The translations under genes were made by a program, and so were the position numbers. Shown here in pieces: positions 30,246 to 41,500 of a DNA stretch of 64,000 nt. How positions within the stretch are numbered: the stretch's first letter is position 1; every line of letters starts with the position of its first letter. Location of the stretch: the NCBI GenBank assembly GCA_019448385.1, contig JAGTXO010000026.1, positions 404,528 through 468,527 of the forward strand, read 5' to 3'. This stretch comes from Diacronema lutheri. Lineage: Eukaryota; Haptophyta; Pavlovophyceae; Pavlovales; Pavlovaceae. The notes under the pieces are model-generated. The model did no database searches. It saw only the letters and a list, made by a program, of their open reading frames with translations, and was not told where the DNA came from.

Positions 30246-31046
30246 GTCGCAGCCGCCCACCAAGGCGCTCGGCGCGGAGCGCAAGACATGGGATAAGGCG
30301 GCGTTTGAGCAGCGCGCGCGCGAGCGCGTCGAGCGCGAGCTCGAGGAGGAGCGCGAGGCGGCCAAGGCCAAAGCGCCCCCGCGTGTGGTCGTGCAGCGCG
30401 CGCCGCTCGACCGCGACAAGGCGCGCGCCGACCAAAACCTCGACTTGCACGGCGCCGTCGGCAAGAAGAAGGTGCGCGCGGCGCGCAGCGGGACAGGGGG
30501 CAGGAGCTGCGCGATTGTGGCGCCACACCGCGTGCCCGCGCCGTCCGCCCATCGCGCCGCCGCCCGCCCGACCCCGCGCCGCGCGTGCAGGTGATCAACA
30601 GCAAGACGCCCGAGCTCGCGCGCAGCCCATTCTACTGCACGGTGTGCAACTGCCAGCTGCGCGACTCGGCCACGTGGCTGTCGCACCTGAACGGCAAAAA
30701 CCATGTGCGCAACCTTGGCATGAACCTTCGCGCGGAGCGCTCGACGCTCGAGGGCGTGAAGGCGAAGCTTGAGGCGACGACCGCAAAGCGGCGCGAGGAC
30801 CTGACGCCCGACGAGGCGGCCGCGGCGTTCCGCGCAGAGTTCGACGAGCGCGTGCGGCAGCAGGAGGAGCAGGCGCGGCTCGACCGCCAGCAGCGGCGCG
30901 ACGCCGAGCGCGCGCAGAAGCGCGCGCAGCCGGCCGCTGACGGCGCGCACGTGCGCGACGAGCCCGAGGCCGAGCCCGTCGACCCGATGATGGCGGCCAT
31001 GGGCTTCGGCTTTGCGGGCTTCGGCTCCAGCAAGCAGCCGCGATGA
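30244..31046 (+). CDS. Snu23/ZMAT2, U4/U6.U5 tri-snRNP zinc-finger protein
   Basis: Two exons: 30244-30471 and 30591-31046 (227 aa), with a GTGCG...CAG intron of 119 nt, phase 0. The N-terminal helix RERVERELEEEREAAKAK, the U1-type C2H2 finger FYCTVCNCQLRDSATWLSHLNGKNH and the following RNLGMNLRAERSTLEGVK match ZMAT2/Snu23. The C-terminal MAAMGFGFAGFGSSK also matches the family's terminal motif (MGF-x-GFG-S-x-K). It acts in the nucleus in activation of the spliceosomal B complex. The start ATG overlaps that of the exostosin gene on the other strand. Convergent with the next gene, 84 bp apart. Confidence 0.9.
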
Positions 31047-31130
31047 CATGCTTGATTACACAGCTGAAGCGCCGAGCCCCGACCTCTCCGCCCAACGGGT
31101 CTGACAGAAACTCGCGCGGATTGGCACCAG

Positions 31131-31834
31131 TCAGCTCTTAGGCGAGGCCTGGCCCTCAAGCGCGCTTCCAAATGCCGCCTTCCGCTCGAGGCGCCGCTGC
31201 TTCTTGAGGGCAAAGCGCGCCTTCCGAATGCCGATTTGCTCGGCAGAGAGGCTGCAAAGGCGCGCGCGCGCGCGCGTGCGCGATGAGTGGCGCGCGCTGC
31301 GGCCATGCGCTGGCGCGAGAGCGCGCGCGCGTACTCTGTGGCCTTCCGCTTCGCCACGACCTTGGCCCGGGCCTTTGCCAGCCGCTTGTGCTCGCGCCGC
31401 GCCTTGATCGCTGCGGCCTTGGCGTCGCGCTCCTGCCGCTCGTTGTATGTGAGCAGCTTCTCCCTCGCCTCAGCGACCGCTCTCCGGTGCACCTTACCGC
31501 CGACGTAGTCGCGCGCCGCGTCGGGCGAGGTGAACGCCTTGCCGAGCAGCTTGCACGTGTAGCGCGTGCCGCCCTTTTTGGTCGTGGACAGCTCGAAGAA
31601 GCGCTCCCAATCGTCCCCCTCGCGCCCGTCCACGCCGCTGCCCTCGCTGCCGCTCGCGCTCGCGCTCTCGCTGTCACTGTCCGAGCCGCCCGGTGGGGGC
31701 CCGTACAGCGCGCGCGCCTTGGCGCGCGCCGCATCGGTCACCTCCTCTTCCTCATCGTCGTCGTCGGAGGCGGCGAGATCCTCCTCGTCGCCCAGCGCCC
31801 GGAGCGCGCGCAGCGCGCGCACCTTTGACGCCAT
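31131..31834 (-). CDS. unrecognised charged, possibly nuclear protein
   Basis: Two exons: 31834-31335 and 31251-31131 (206 aa), with a GTACG...CAG intron of 83 nt. An acidic Ser/Asp/Glu-rich lead is followed by DDWERFFELSTTKKGGTRYTCK, a short conserved-looking block with one Cys and a KVHRRAV segment that could be half of a degenerate C2H2 finger. The remainder is a long, basic, Lys/Arg/Ala-rich helix (AKAAAIKARREHKRLAKAR) ending KKQRRLERKAAFG. This composition is typical of nucleolar ribosome-assembly factors. I do not recognise the family. The ATG at 31834 is 44 bp from the divergent plus-strand start. Confidence 0.65.
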
Positions 31835-31878
31835 CCGTCCGGTCGGCGCGTGCCCGTGTTTCGCACTCAACGACGCGC

Positions 31879-32382
31879 ATGATGGCGGCCGGCAGAGCGG
31901 ACGGCAGCTCGGAGGAGAATGAGCCGCCGACGCTTCCGCCGCCGAGCGCGGGATACATGGCCAAGCTGCGGGCGAGGCGCGCGAGCGCTGCCAGCCCGCG
32001 CGCGCCCGCGCCGCGCCCGCCGTCCGCTGACTTTGCGCTCGAGCGCTGGCGGCTGCGCGGCTGCGCGCCGCAGCCGCTCACCGGCGCCGACGACGGCCGG
32101 CCCGACGGCGAGCGCGGCGGGCGCGCGCAGCGGCGCGCCACGTCGTTCGCGCTTGAGCACGCGCGGCCGCGGGGCGCGCGCGCGCCCCCCGACGTCCCGC
32201 CGCCGTCGCGCGAGTACGTCGCGGCCTTTGTCGCGCGGAGCGCGGGCGCGGGCGACGGCGCGGTCCGCGCGCGCCGCGCGGCGTCCTTCCAGCCAGCGCG
32301 CTCGCCGTCGTCGTCGTCGGCGTACGCGCAGGACGGCGACGCGCGCGCGCGCGCGCCCGCGCACGCCGGCGCGCTCGGTTGA
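31879..32382 (+). CDS. small unknown protein with an internal duplicated motif
   Basis: 167 aa, Ala/Arg/Pro-rich. Two copies of a paired motif are visible: PPPSAGYMAKLRARRAS with ADFALERWRLRGCAPQ in the first half, and PPPSREYVAAFVARSAG with TSFALEHARPRGARAP in the second. The repeated P-P-P-S-x-x-Y and F-A-L-E words suggest short linear or repeat units rather than a folded domain. I do not recognise it. It starts at the first of two adjacent ATGs and ends 12 bp before the left-most sequence of the mobile-element region. Confidence 0.5.
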   Translation: MMAAGRADGSSEENEPPTLPPPSAGYMAKLRARRASAASPRAPAPRPPSADFALERWRLRGCAPQPLTGADDGRPDGERGGRAQRRATSFALEHARPRGARAPPDVPPPSREYVAAFVARSAGAGDGAVRARRAASFQPARSPSSSSAYAQDGDARARAPAHAGALG

Positions 32383-32393
32383 CGACAGGCGCT

Positions 32394-32525
32394 CTACTGC
32401 AGCTCAAACGTATAGATGGTCAAGCCAAATCCGATCAGGGGCACGATCGCGCCCCGAGTGCAGCGCGGGCCGTTCGGAAGGACGTCCTTGTGAGGGAGCT
32501 CTTCGCGTTTGGCGAGCGGGGGAGC
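32394..32525 (-). CDS. possible 3' exon of a small single-pass membrane protein, no local start codon
   Basis: The frame ending at 32394 reads ...REELPHKDVLPNGP then a hydrophobic helix (GAIVPLIGFGLTIYTFELQ) and stop. It has good coding-like composition and resembles the tail of a small mitochondrial inner-membrane subunit, but I cannot name it. There is no ATG on this strand in this frame for at least 300 nt upstream. Its first exon is therefore missing, or is separated by an unseen intron or by the mobile element that begins just upstream. The start coordinate given is approximate. Confidence 0.3.
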   Translation of the reverse strand, partial: APPLAKREELPHKDVLPNGPRCTRGAIVPLIGFGLTIYTFELQ

Positions 32526-32814
32526 ACGACGCGCAGCGTTGCTGCGGCGGCGTGCGGGCGGCGAGCAGCGGTCGGGCTGCTCGCGACGAGGCCGGAGCAG
32601 ACGGCGCCGTGGCCGCCGGCGCAGGTGACGCGCGCCGACGAGCCGTAGCGAGCGTCCGTGATCCGCACGGCGGTTGGAGCGGGCCGGCTGGTGCGGCGCG
32701 CTCGGCCACGGGTGGCGGCGTGCACGGTCGTGCCGCGCGCGGCACGCGTCGCCAGCCGCGCGCGACCTGGGCAGAGCCCGCAAAGCGTCGACCGCTGCGC
32801 GGCTCGGCCGTGCG
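32526..32814. other. 3' flank of the Fanzor gene, no gene recognised
   Basis: This sequence lies between the Fanzor stop (32815) and the small membrane-protein frame. TnpB/Fanzor guide RNAs (omega RNA) are normally encoded across the nuclease gene's 3' end into the element's end, so this is the place to look for one. No structure was computed. Confidence 0.3.
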
Positions 32815-35590
32815 TCAACGCCGGCCGCGCTTCGGCCCGCGCGCGCTGCCGCCGCCGGCACTGGCGCTGGCAGCTCCGCGGGCGGGGGTGCGGGCGCGAG
32901 AGCCGCCGCCGCCACCGCCGCCGCGCCCGCCGCCGTCGTCGCCACCGCCGTCGCCGCCGCCGCCTCCCCCGCCGTCATCGTCGTCGTCGCCGCCGCCGCC
33001 TCCGTCGCCGTCGCCGTCGCCGTCGCCCTCGCCGCCGCCGCCGTCGCCGCTGCCATCGTCGTCGTCGTCGTCGTCGCCCTCGTCGTCGCCCTCGTCGTCG
33101 CCGTCGCACTCGTCGTCGCAGTCGTCGCCCTCGCCGTGCACCATGCGCTCCTCACGCTCCCACACCTCGCCGCGCGCCCACCAGGCGAGCACGAGGGCAA
33201 AGCGCTCAGGCGTCGACGTGGTGTCGCGCCCGGCCGCGTGCGCCGCCATGTCGTGCACGTCGTAGAAGATGTTGCGCGCGGCGTTGTAGTCGCGGTGCAC
33301 GGGCTTCTTGCCGCCGTTGCACGCCGGGCAGATGACGAGCGCGTGCACCGTGCGCGTGCCGCCCTTTGCCACGGGCAGGCGCGGGTTCTGCGCGAGCTCC
33401 GCGCCGCAGCGCTGCAGCCTGCCGCCCTTGGCGAGCCGCGGCATCGAGCAGTGCATCGACGTGTACGGCTCGGGCACGAAGACGGCCGCGACGCCGCGCC
33501 GCCGCAGCTCGCGCAGCAGCCCCACCTGGAAGGCGGGCGGCGCGCCCTTGGGCTGCGCGCCCTTGTGGTCGCGCAGCCACTTGCCCACGCACACGAGCAG
33601 CCGGTCGCGCGTCACGCCGTCGACACAGTGCGCCGCGATGAGCGCCTCGGCGACGCGCGCCGCGTTGGACCGCCCGCCGCTGTCGCGCCGCCAGCGCTCC
33701 TTCCGGCGCGCCGGCGCGTCGTACACGTGCTCGGCGGCGCGCTCGCGCACCCGCGCGCTCTCGCGGTGGAAGGCGTGGAACTCGCCCTCGCCGAGCACCT
33801 TGGCGCTGTGCGCCTCGCCAAGCCGCGCCTCGTCCGCCTCCACGCTGAACTCCTCGCCGCGCCCGTCCTTGCGCACGCGCCGCCGCGCCGCGTTGGTCTT
33901 GGCCGTCTCGCGCGCAAAGCCCGCGGCGCGCGCGCGCGCGCGCTGCGTGAACTGCCGCCAGACGGCCGCCCGCCCGACGTGCGCAGAGTAGGTGGTGATG
34001 TTGCCCATGTTCGGGTCGGCCGCGACGACGACCGCCGCCTCGACGTCGATCGCCCGCCGCAGCTCGGAGCCGAGCGCGACGGCGATGCGCCCGTCCGGCC
34101 GGCGCCAGCGGTGCAGGACGCCCGAGCCGCCGGCCGGCGCCTGCGCCTTCGGCACGAGGACGGTCCCGACGGCGTGCACGGCGACGCCATCTGTCACCAC
34201 CGACTTGACGGGCTGCCGGCCCGGGAGCGGCACGCGCGGCAGCGGCGCGAGGCCAACCCACGAGCGCCGCGCGTGCCACGGCAGATCGACCGGCGGCCGC
34301 TCGCGCCCGGCGTAGTCGAAGACGCGGTTGGAGATGTCGAAGCGCGTCGCAAAGACCGCGTACCTGACGCGCACGTCCGACATCGGCGGGGTGTTGCCGT
34401 TTGTGCCTGTCCACTTGATCGGCTCGCCATCGTGGTCGCGCAGGTCCAGCGCCTTGAGCCGCGCGCGCAGCTCCTTGCGCTCGTCATCCGAAAGCGTCAC
34501 CCAGATGGCGCTCGCGGCGAGGCGCACGTTGCGCGGCACCTGCGCGCAGCGCGCGGCGCGCGAGCGCGCGGGCGCGTGACCAACCTGGCCGCGGGGCGGC
34601 GCGCACGGCGGCGGCGCGCGCGCTTGGGCGCTCGGCGGCGGCAGCGGCAGCCACGCCTCGCGCGCACATTGTGCGTGCGCAGCGGCGCCACATTGTACCG
34701 CGGCGGCCGTCCGGTCAGCTGCGTGTGGATGTGCGCGAGCCGGCAGAGCAGCGCCTGCCCCTCGGCCACGTGCTGCAGGGTGCGGATCTGCACGAGGAAG
34801 TAGCGCGTCGTGTGCCGGTCGTAGTTCCACCTTTTCGTGGGCGTGCACTTGTAGTCGATCTTGTGGAGGACCATGTCGGGCAGGTGGCGGTCGAGCGCGG
34901 CGGGGCAGCCGACGCGCGCGCCCTCCACGTCGCCGCGCAGCAGCCGCTCGCACAGCTCGCGCACGCGCGCGTTTCGCTGCATCTCGGGCAGCGCGACGAG
35001 CGCCTCGTCGCGCTCGACTGCCGCGCGGACGACGTCGCGGAGCAGCCCGTTCACGACGCGCGATGGATGCATCAGGCACGCGGTGGACACCTGCGTCGCC
35101 TCCGCCTCGAGGATCTCCAAGAGGCCCACCGCGCAGACGGGCTGGACGCCCTCGGCCATCTCGCCGACGGCGCGCGCCGTCGCCGCCTTGGTCTGCGCGG
35201 CGGCTTGCTCGGCGGGCTTGCCTCGGGGCGCTGCACCGTACGTGCTCTCGTCCTTGTGCCAGCCGATGGCCGAGAAGATCGCACGGACGGTTCCCTTGTC
35301 CATCGTGGTCGACGTGTGCACGCTGGTCGACGGGCCGCCCGACGCCGCGCCGACGGCCTGCGCGCTCGCCACCGCAGCCTCGTCGCGCACCACCTTGTTG
35401 ATGACGCGGTACGCCTGTGTCGTGAGCCTGTGCACGGCCGCCGCGATGCGCCGCAGCTCCTTCCGCGCACCGGGCTGCGCCGTCACCGCCTGCGGCCCCG
35501 CGTTGAGCGTCGAGCGCTTGACCACGAAGCCCGGGAGCACGCTGACGCGCGTGCGCGCCGTCGCGCCGCCGGCGGCGCGCGCGCTCGGCG
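32815..35590 (-). other. Fanzor (TnpB-like) RNA-guided nuclease region
   Basis: C-terminal region of the giant protein, spanning the last intron (34667-34540). The RuvC-like core has D5814 in VVAADPNMGN (RuvC-I), E5996 in VFVPEPYTSMHC (RuvC-II) and D6056 in VHRDYNAARNIF (RuvC-III). Zinc-ribbon cysteines occur in SMHC, LQRCG and ICPAC. This is the TnpB/Fanzor arrangement: omega-RNA-guided DNA cleavage in characterised relatives. All three acidic residues are present, so cleavage is plausible. Helical sequence before the core (LTTQAYRVINKVV...) is compatible with the REC/WED part. Whether it is made alone or as part of the giant protein is open. Confidence 0.85.
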
Positions 35591-38500
35591 CAGCGGGCTC
35601 GTCCACGCGCGCGCGCTCGACGCCGCGCGCGCGGGGAACGCTCGGCGCGCGCGCGCCCGCGGCGTCGCGCGCGCTCGCGGCGGCACCCGCCGCGGCGCGC
35701 TTGCCCGCGGCGCCCGACTCGCCGTGCGCGCGAAGCGGCGCCGACGCCAATGCCGACGCCGCGCCCGCGCCGCCGCTGCCGCTGCCCGATACGCCCGCGC
35801 GCCGCTTCTGCTCGTCGCGCGTCTTGCGGAACTGGGCGACGAGGTCGCTGCTCACGTTGGCCTCAGGCTCCCACGTGTCGGCGCTCTCGTCGTAGCCCCG
35901 CCACCTGATCCGGAACTGGAACGTCACCTTCTTGCCCGCCTTGCGGCGCTCGTCGACGACCGCCTCGACCTCGTACGTGCGCGCCTCCTCGTCGACGCTC
36001 GCGCCCGCCGCGCTCGCGCCCGTGTCCGGCCACCCAGCGACCGTGCCGCCCAGCCTCTCGGCGGCCGCGCGCAGCTGCCGCTCGCGCTGGGCGGCCGCGG
36101 CGCCTCGCGCGACCAGCGCGGGCAGCATGCCCGCGCCGCCCGCGAGGCCGTGCGCGCCGACGCTGGCGGTCATCAGCGCGTCGAGGCACGCGAACGTTGC
36201 GAGCGCACGCGCGCCATCGTCGCCGCCGCGCGGCTGCGAGCGCACGACGGGCGATGGCCGCGGCTCCCCCTCGGCCGCGAGCAGCGGCCAGATCGCACTG
36301 GCCAGCGCGACGGCATGCGCGCCGACCGCGACGGCCACGTCCGCGTCGAGCGGCGCAAAGTCGTAGCGCACGAGCGCGGCCGGGCGCGAGTCGTCCGTCG
36401 GCCGGTCGGCGACGAGCAGCCCGACCGGGCGCGGCGGCTCGCCGGACGGCGCGGCGACGGGCACGCAGAGGAGCACGACGAGCAGGCGCGGCGTGCCGCC
36501 GAGCAGCGCGCGCGCGGCATCCGCCCCGTCGGCTCCGCCGCGCGCGGCCGCGGCGAGCAGCTCGGCCGCGCGCGTCGGGCCCAGCGCCGTGCGCGCGTCC
36601 TTGCGCGCGCGTGCGCGGGCCGTGTACGCGGCGCAGGCGTCGTCGAGCACCGCCGCGCTGGGCGCGGTGCCAGTCGTCGCCCACGCGCGCAGCGCGTCGC
36701 GCACCCGCGTGACGATCGCCTGGTCGACCGCCGCCTCGCCGGCAGCGTGCGCCGGCGCGCACGCCGGCGGTGCGGCGGCAGGCGCGAGCGCGGGCGCGCC
36801 GTCGGCGCCGTCAACGCCGACGGCGCCGTCGGCGCGCCGCCACGCGAGCTTCGCCTCGATCTGCTGCCGGACGGCGTGGCAGTGCCGGTCGATGCCGCGC
36901 GCGTCGTCGAGCGCGGCCAGCGCGTCCTCAGCGGCGGGACGGCCGCTCGCGTCCGCGACGGCCTGCAGGCAGAGCAGCGCGGCCGCACGCGCGTTGCACG
37001 CGCTCTGCGGCTCGGGCGCGAGCGCGAGCTCGAGCTCGAGCGGCGACGCGCCTCGCGCCGCGGCGATCGCGTCCATCAGCACGTCCAACCGCTGCACCAG
37101 CGCCCTGTGCGCGTCGCGCGGCGCGCCCGTCGACGGCGCGCGCGAGCGCGTCGCCAGGAGCCCGAGCGCGCGCGCCGGCGCGCCCGCCGGCGTGTGCAGC
37201 ACGAGCAGCGCCGCGCCCGCCAAGCTCGCGTTGCGCGTGACGAGCGCGAAGATGCGCGTCGCCTCGTGCGCGCCCACCGACGCCCAGATCGCAGCGCGAT
37301 CGGCGTCCGTCTGCGCGTCGCACAGGTCGCGCACGTCGTCCGGCGCGAGCAGCGCGCCGCCGCCGGCGGAGCGCGCGACGATCGCCCGCGCCTCCGCCAC
37401 GAAGACGGCCTGCGGCAGGTCGGCGTGGCGCGCGTCGACGATGGCGCGCGTCGCGTGCACGCCGAGCTCCACGCCGCGGTAGAAGGCGCGCGCGTTGGCC
37501 GCGCGCGCGTGCGCCGGCCGTCCGTCCGCGTTGCGCCTCGCGCGCGCCTGCTTGCTCGTGCGCGCGAGGCCGTCGCGTGGCGGTGGCGGCAGCGTGGCGA
37601 GGAAGCGCGCGGCGGGCGGCGGCGCGCGCACGCCGCGCTGCCGCCGTGCGATGGCCGCGAGCCGCCGGCCCGCCGCGCTGCCGCCCGCGCCGACGTGCTG
37701 CCGGCGGCCGAGCGCCGCCGGTGGCGGCGGCGGCGGCGGCGCGGCGGCGGGCGGCGGCGCGACGGCGGGCGGCGGCGCGGCGGCGGGCGGCGGCGCGGCG
37801 GTGGGCGGCGGCGCGGCGGCGGGCGGCGGCGCGGCGGCGGGCGGCAGCGGCGGCGGCGCGGCGGCGACGGCAGCACCAGTCGGCTTGTCCGCCCACGCAC
37901 CCGAGACTCTGTCCCAGACCTTGCCCCATGGCGCGCGCCCACGCGGCCGCGCGAACTGCCCCGGCTCGAGCGCCTGGCCGCGCTTGGCGGCGGCGGCGGC
38001 GGCAGGGGGCGGGCGGCCGGCGCGCCAGTCGAAGACAGGTGCAACCGTGGCGGCAGGCGCCGAGTGCCGCGCGTCGGTCACAGAGCGCGTGGTGCGCGCG
38101 GCGACCGTGGCACGCCTGGCGGGCGGGCGGTGAGCAGCGCCCGCCGGCGCGCCGGCGGGCGCGGCCGCCTCGAGCCCGGCGGAGGCGCCGCGCTTGCGCT
38201 TGCGCGTGCCGCCGCGCGTGCGCCTGCGCGCGCGCCCGCCGCGCGCCCGTTCGGCCTGCGCGTCGCCAGCCGCGTCGCCGGCCGCGTCGCCGCGCCGCAC
38301 GTAGACGACCGCGAACGCCTCCTCGCCGGTCCCGTCGACGCCGCCGCGCGCGCGGCGCAGGACCGACCGCCACTGCAGCCGCCGCGCGCGGCCGGGCTCG
38401 CACGCAAACCAGCGCCCACCGCGCCTGACGACGGCCACAAAGTCGTCGTCGCGCCGCCCGCGCCGGCGCGTGCGCAGCAGCACGCACTGCACGTCGAGCC

Positions 38501-41500
38501 AGCCCTCGTGCCAGTCGGCCGTGCTGGGGGCGACGCGAATCGACTGCGGGAGCTCGACGCCAAAGCCGGCGAGGCGCACGATGTGCGCGACGATGACGCT
38601 CGAAATGGCGGGGGCGCTCGACGGGTCGCCCGCTGCAGCGAGCACCGCCCCGCCCCAGTGCTCACGCGTGACGCAATCCGCGTCCTCGACGTGCACGTGC
38701 GCCACGCTCGCGCCGAGCTGGTGCAGCAACGCGCAGATGTCGGCGTCGACCGTCCTCTCCTCCTCGGCCGCCTCGGCCGTGCCGCGGGCGGCGGCGTCGC
38801 CTGTCGGCTGCCCGAGGTACGCGATCGCCCGCTCGACGGCCGCGCGCTCCGCACGCGCTGCGCTGTCGATCGCCGCATTGCCGACGGGCGCGCGCAGCGC
38901 CGCGATCGCGTCTTGCAACGCCGTCGCGTCGCCCGTCGCCGCCGCCGCCGTCACCGCCGCCGCGCTCGCGGTGCCGTGCGCGACGGCGTGCAGCGCGGCG
39001 GCGCGCGCGGCGGGGATGCGCCCGTCCAGCGCGAGCACGAGCGGCGGCCCGGCCGGCGTCTGCTGCCGCCGGTGCCGCCGGCTCGCAGCCGGGTGGTCGG
39101 CGCGCGCGCGCTCGAGCCGCGCGCGCCGCTCGACGACGCGCGCCCAGAAGGCCTGCACCCTCGGCTGCGCGAATGCAAGCCAGCCGGCGCCGCGCGTCAC
39201 GACGTGCACGACGATCCGGTCCTCGTGCCTGAGGTACTGCACGTAGAGCGCTTTGCTCACGCCGAGGACGTGCATGCCGAGCTGCAGCTGATCGCGGTGC
39301 GGCTGCGGCGGCCCGTCCTCGTGCGCCGTGGCGCCCGCCTTGGTGAGCGTCTTCACCTCGACGAGGACCTGCTCGTTGTTTTCGGGGAGGATGGCGAGCC
39401 CGTCCGGCGAGAAGGCGAACGGCGCGCTCTTGTCGTGCGGGTCCGCACGCACCATCGGCAGGTTGCACACGACGGTGATGCCGTACGCGGCCGCCAGCTT
39501 GCGCAGCGCGACGGCCTCGCCGAGGATGCCCGCGGTCGTCGCCTTGGTCCGCACCTCGCGCCGCCGCCGGTGCACGTACTCGTCGGTGAGCGTCTCGTGC
39601 GCGACGCCGGCGTTGTCGTTCACGACGTCGCCAACCTTGCTGCCCGTGACCTCCTCCCATCGCTCGTCGTGCCAGCGCGGGCTGCGCTGCGCGGGCGCGC
39701 CCGCGCCGACGGCGTCGAGCACGCGGCGCAGCGCTGTGCCGTCGGGCGCAGCAGGCACGCGCGCGCGGTCCTGGGCCTCGCGAGCGTCGAGGACGCGGCC
39801 CGTAGTGGAATCTTGGGGTAGGTCGAGCTTGCTCGCCTCGCCGTAGCGGCTCTCCAGCTGGCGCGGTGCGTCGGCAGGGCCGCCGTCCGTGCGCGCACCC
39901 GACGCGCCCGCCAGTGCACGCGGCGCAGCGTCCGAGGCGCCCGCCGCGCCCGCGCCGCCGCCAATCGCGCCAGCGCACGCGCGCGCCGCGACCTGCGGAC
40001 GGCCAGCCGCAGGGACCTCGTCCGCTCGGCCGGCCGCTGCGTCGGCCGTCCGCTTGGCCACCTCGCGCACGTCTCCGAGCGCGAGCGTGGCTGGCGCCGT
40101 CCAGCTCCCGTTGCGTTTGTCCCAACATTTGAGCAGCCCGCCAAGGAAGGGCGTGCCCGTCGGGCGGTCCTCGGGCACCTCCGCCAGGATCGCGTCGACG
40201 CGCAGCGCGGCCGCCACATCGCAGAACGCGCGCGCGGCGCGCGCCATCCGCTCGGCGCGCGCGCCGCCGTCGTCCGCCGCGCGGCGGATGGCGTGGCTCA
40301 CGTGCGCGACGCGGAGCGAGACGACGGCGTGCGCCGGCGCGTCGGCGCCCGTGCCGAGCGTGTGCCGCCGGATGGCCAGCTGCCCATCGCCCATGCGCGG
40401 CGGCAGCGACGCGCACGCCGCGACGGTCGTCGTGCCGGCCGCGCTGTCGCACAGCCAGCTCGCCTCGCCGCCGCCCGCAAACTCAAAGGTCGCGAAGCCC
40501 TCGCGGCCGAAAAGCGCGACGAAGTGGTCGAGCACCGCCTTGTTGATCGCGCGCGCCGCCGGCCGCGTCGATGCGCCGCGGGCAGCGCCACCCGCCGCGC
40601 CGCGCGCATCGCTGCACGTCGCAGGGCAGGTGCAGCCGGACGCGCGCACGCCGTCCGACCGCGTCCGCGGCAGCTCGAGCTCGCGCACCTTGGGGCAGAA
40701 CCAGAGCGGGTTGGACGCCTCGAGGCACAGCACGACGAGCCGCCCGTCCGTGCCGGCCAGCGCGCGCGCGTCGCGCAGCAGCTCGACGGCGAGCTCGGAC
40801 GTCGCCGCGTGCACCGCCGGCTCGCCCGTCGCGCGGTCGGGCGGGAAGAGGCCGCCGCCGACGAGCGGGCTGGGGCAGCGGCCGAGCATCACGAGAAGCG
40901 GCGGCGGCGGCGTCTGCGGCGCCTGCTGCCCGACCGCAGCCGCCGTCAGCCCGGCCAGGTCGGAGCTCGTGCGGAGGGCCTTGAGCGCGACGCGCGAGCC
41001 GGTGCCCGCCTGCTCGGAAAACGTGGCGAGCATGGCGCACGTGCTCGCCCTCGCGCCGCACTGCCAGCTGACGCGCGCGAGGAGGCCTTCCAGCGTGTCG
41101 TTTTCGCGCGGCCGCGTGACCGCGTCGAGCGCCGCCGGGCCGAGCTGGAGGCTGCCGGGCGTGACGCACAGCACCGCCTCGTGGTAGGCGCGCAGCAGCT
41201 CCCTCGGCAGCTGCTCGGCGGGCGTCGCCGCCTGCCCGCCCACCCACCGTGCACCGTGGCCGCCGTCGCCCGCGCCCGCGAGCCGGACCGCCGGCCCGCC
41301 CGTGATCGCCGAGGTCGGTGGCGTGCCGAGCGCGTCGACGAGCGCGCGCACGGGCGCGACACGCCTGCGCGCAGCGTCCGCGCCGACGGCGAGCGCGGCG
41401 ATCTGAGCGCCGTCCCATGCGCGCTCCCTCGCGTCGTCCCGCGCGGCCGCCGGCGCGGCGCCCGGCCGCGCGCCGGGCGGCACCGCGCACGCCGCCGCGA

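Noticed and set aside
32674-34803. Plus-strand open frame with long Val/Ala runs resembling membrane helices
   Set aside because: These runs are the antisense of the Asp/Gly-rich tail of the Fanzor; the real motifs are on the minus strand.
34671-39821. Plus-strand open frame of 1,716 codons
   Set aside because: It is antisense to the giant gene, Arg/Ala-rich with no domain, and explained by GC-rich codons having few antisense stops. The opposite strand has clear YqaJ, chromodomain and Fanzor N-terminal sequence.
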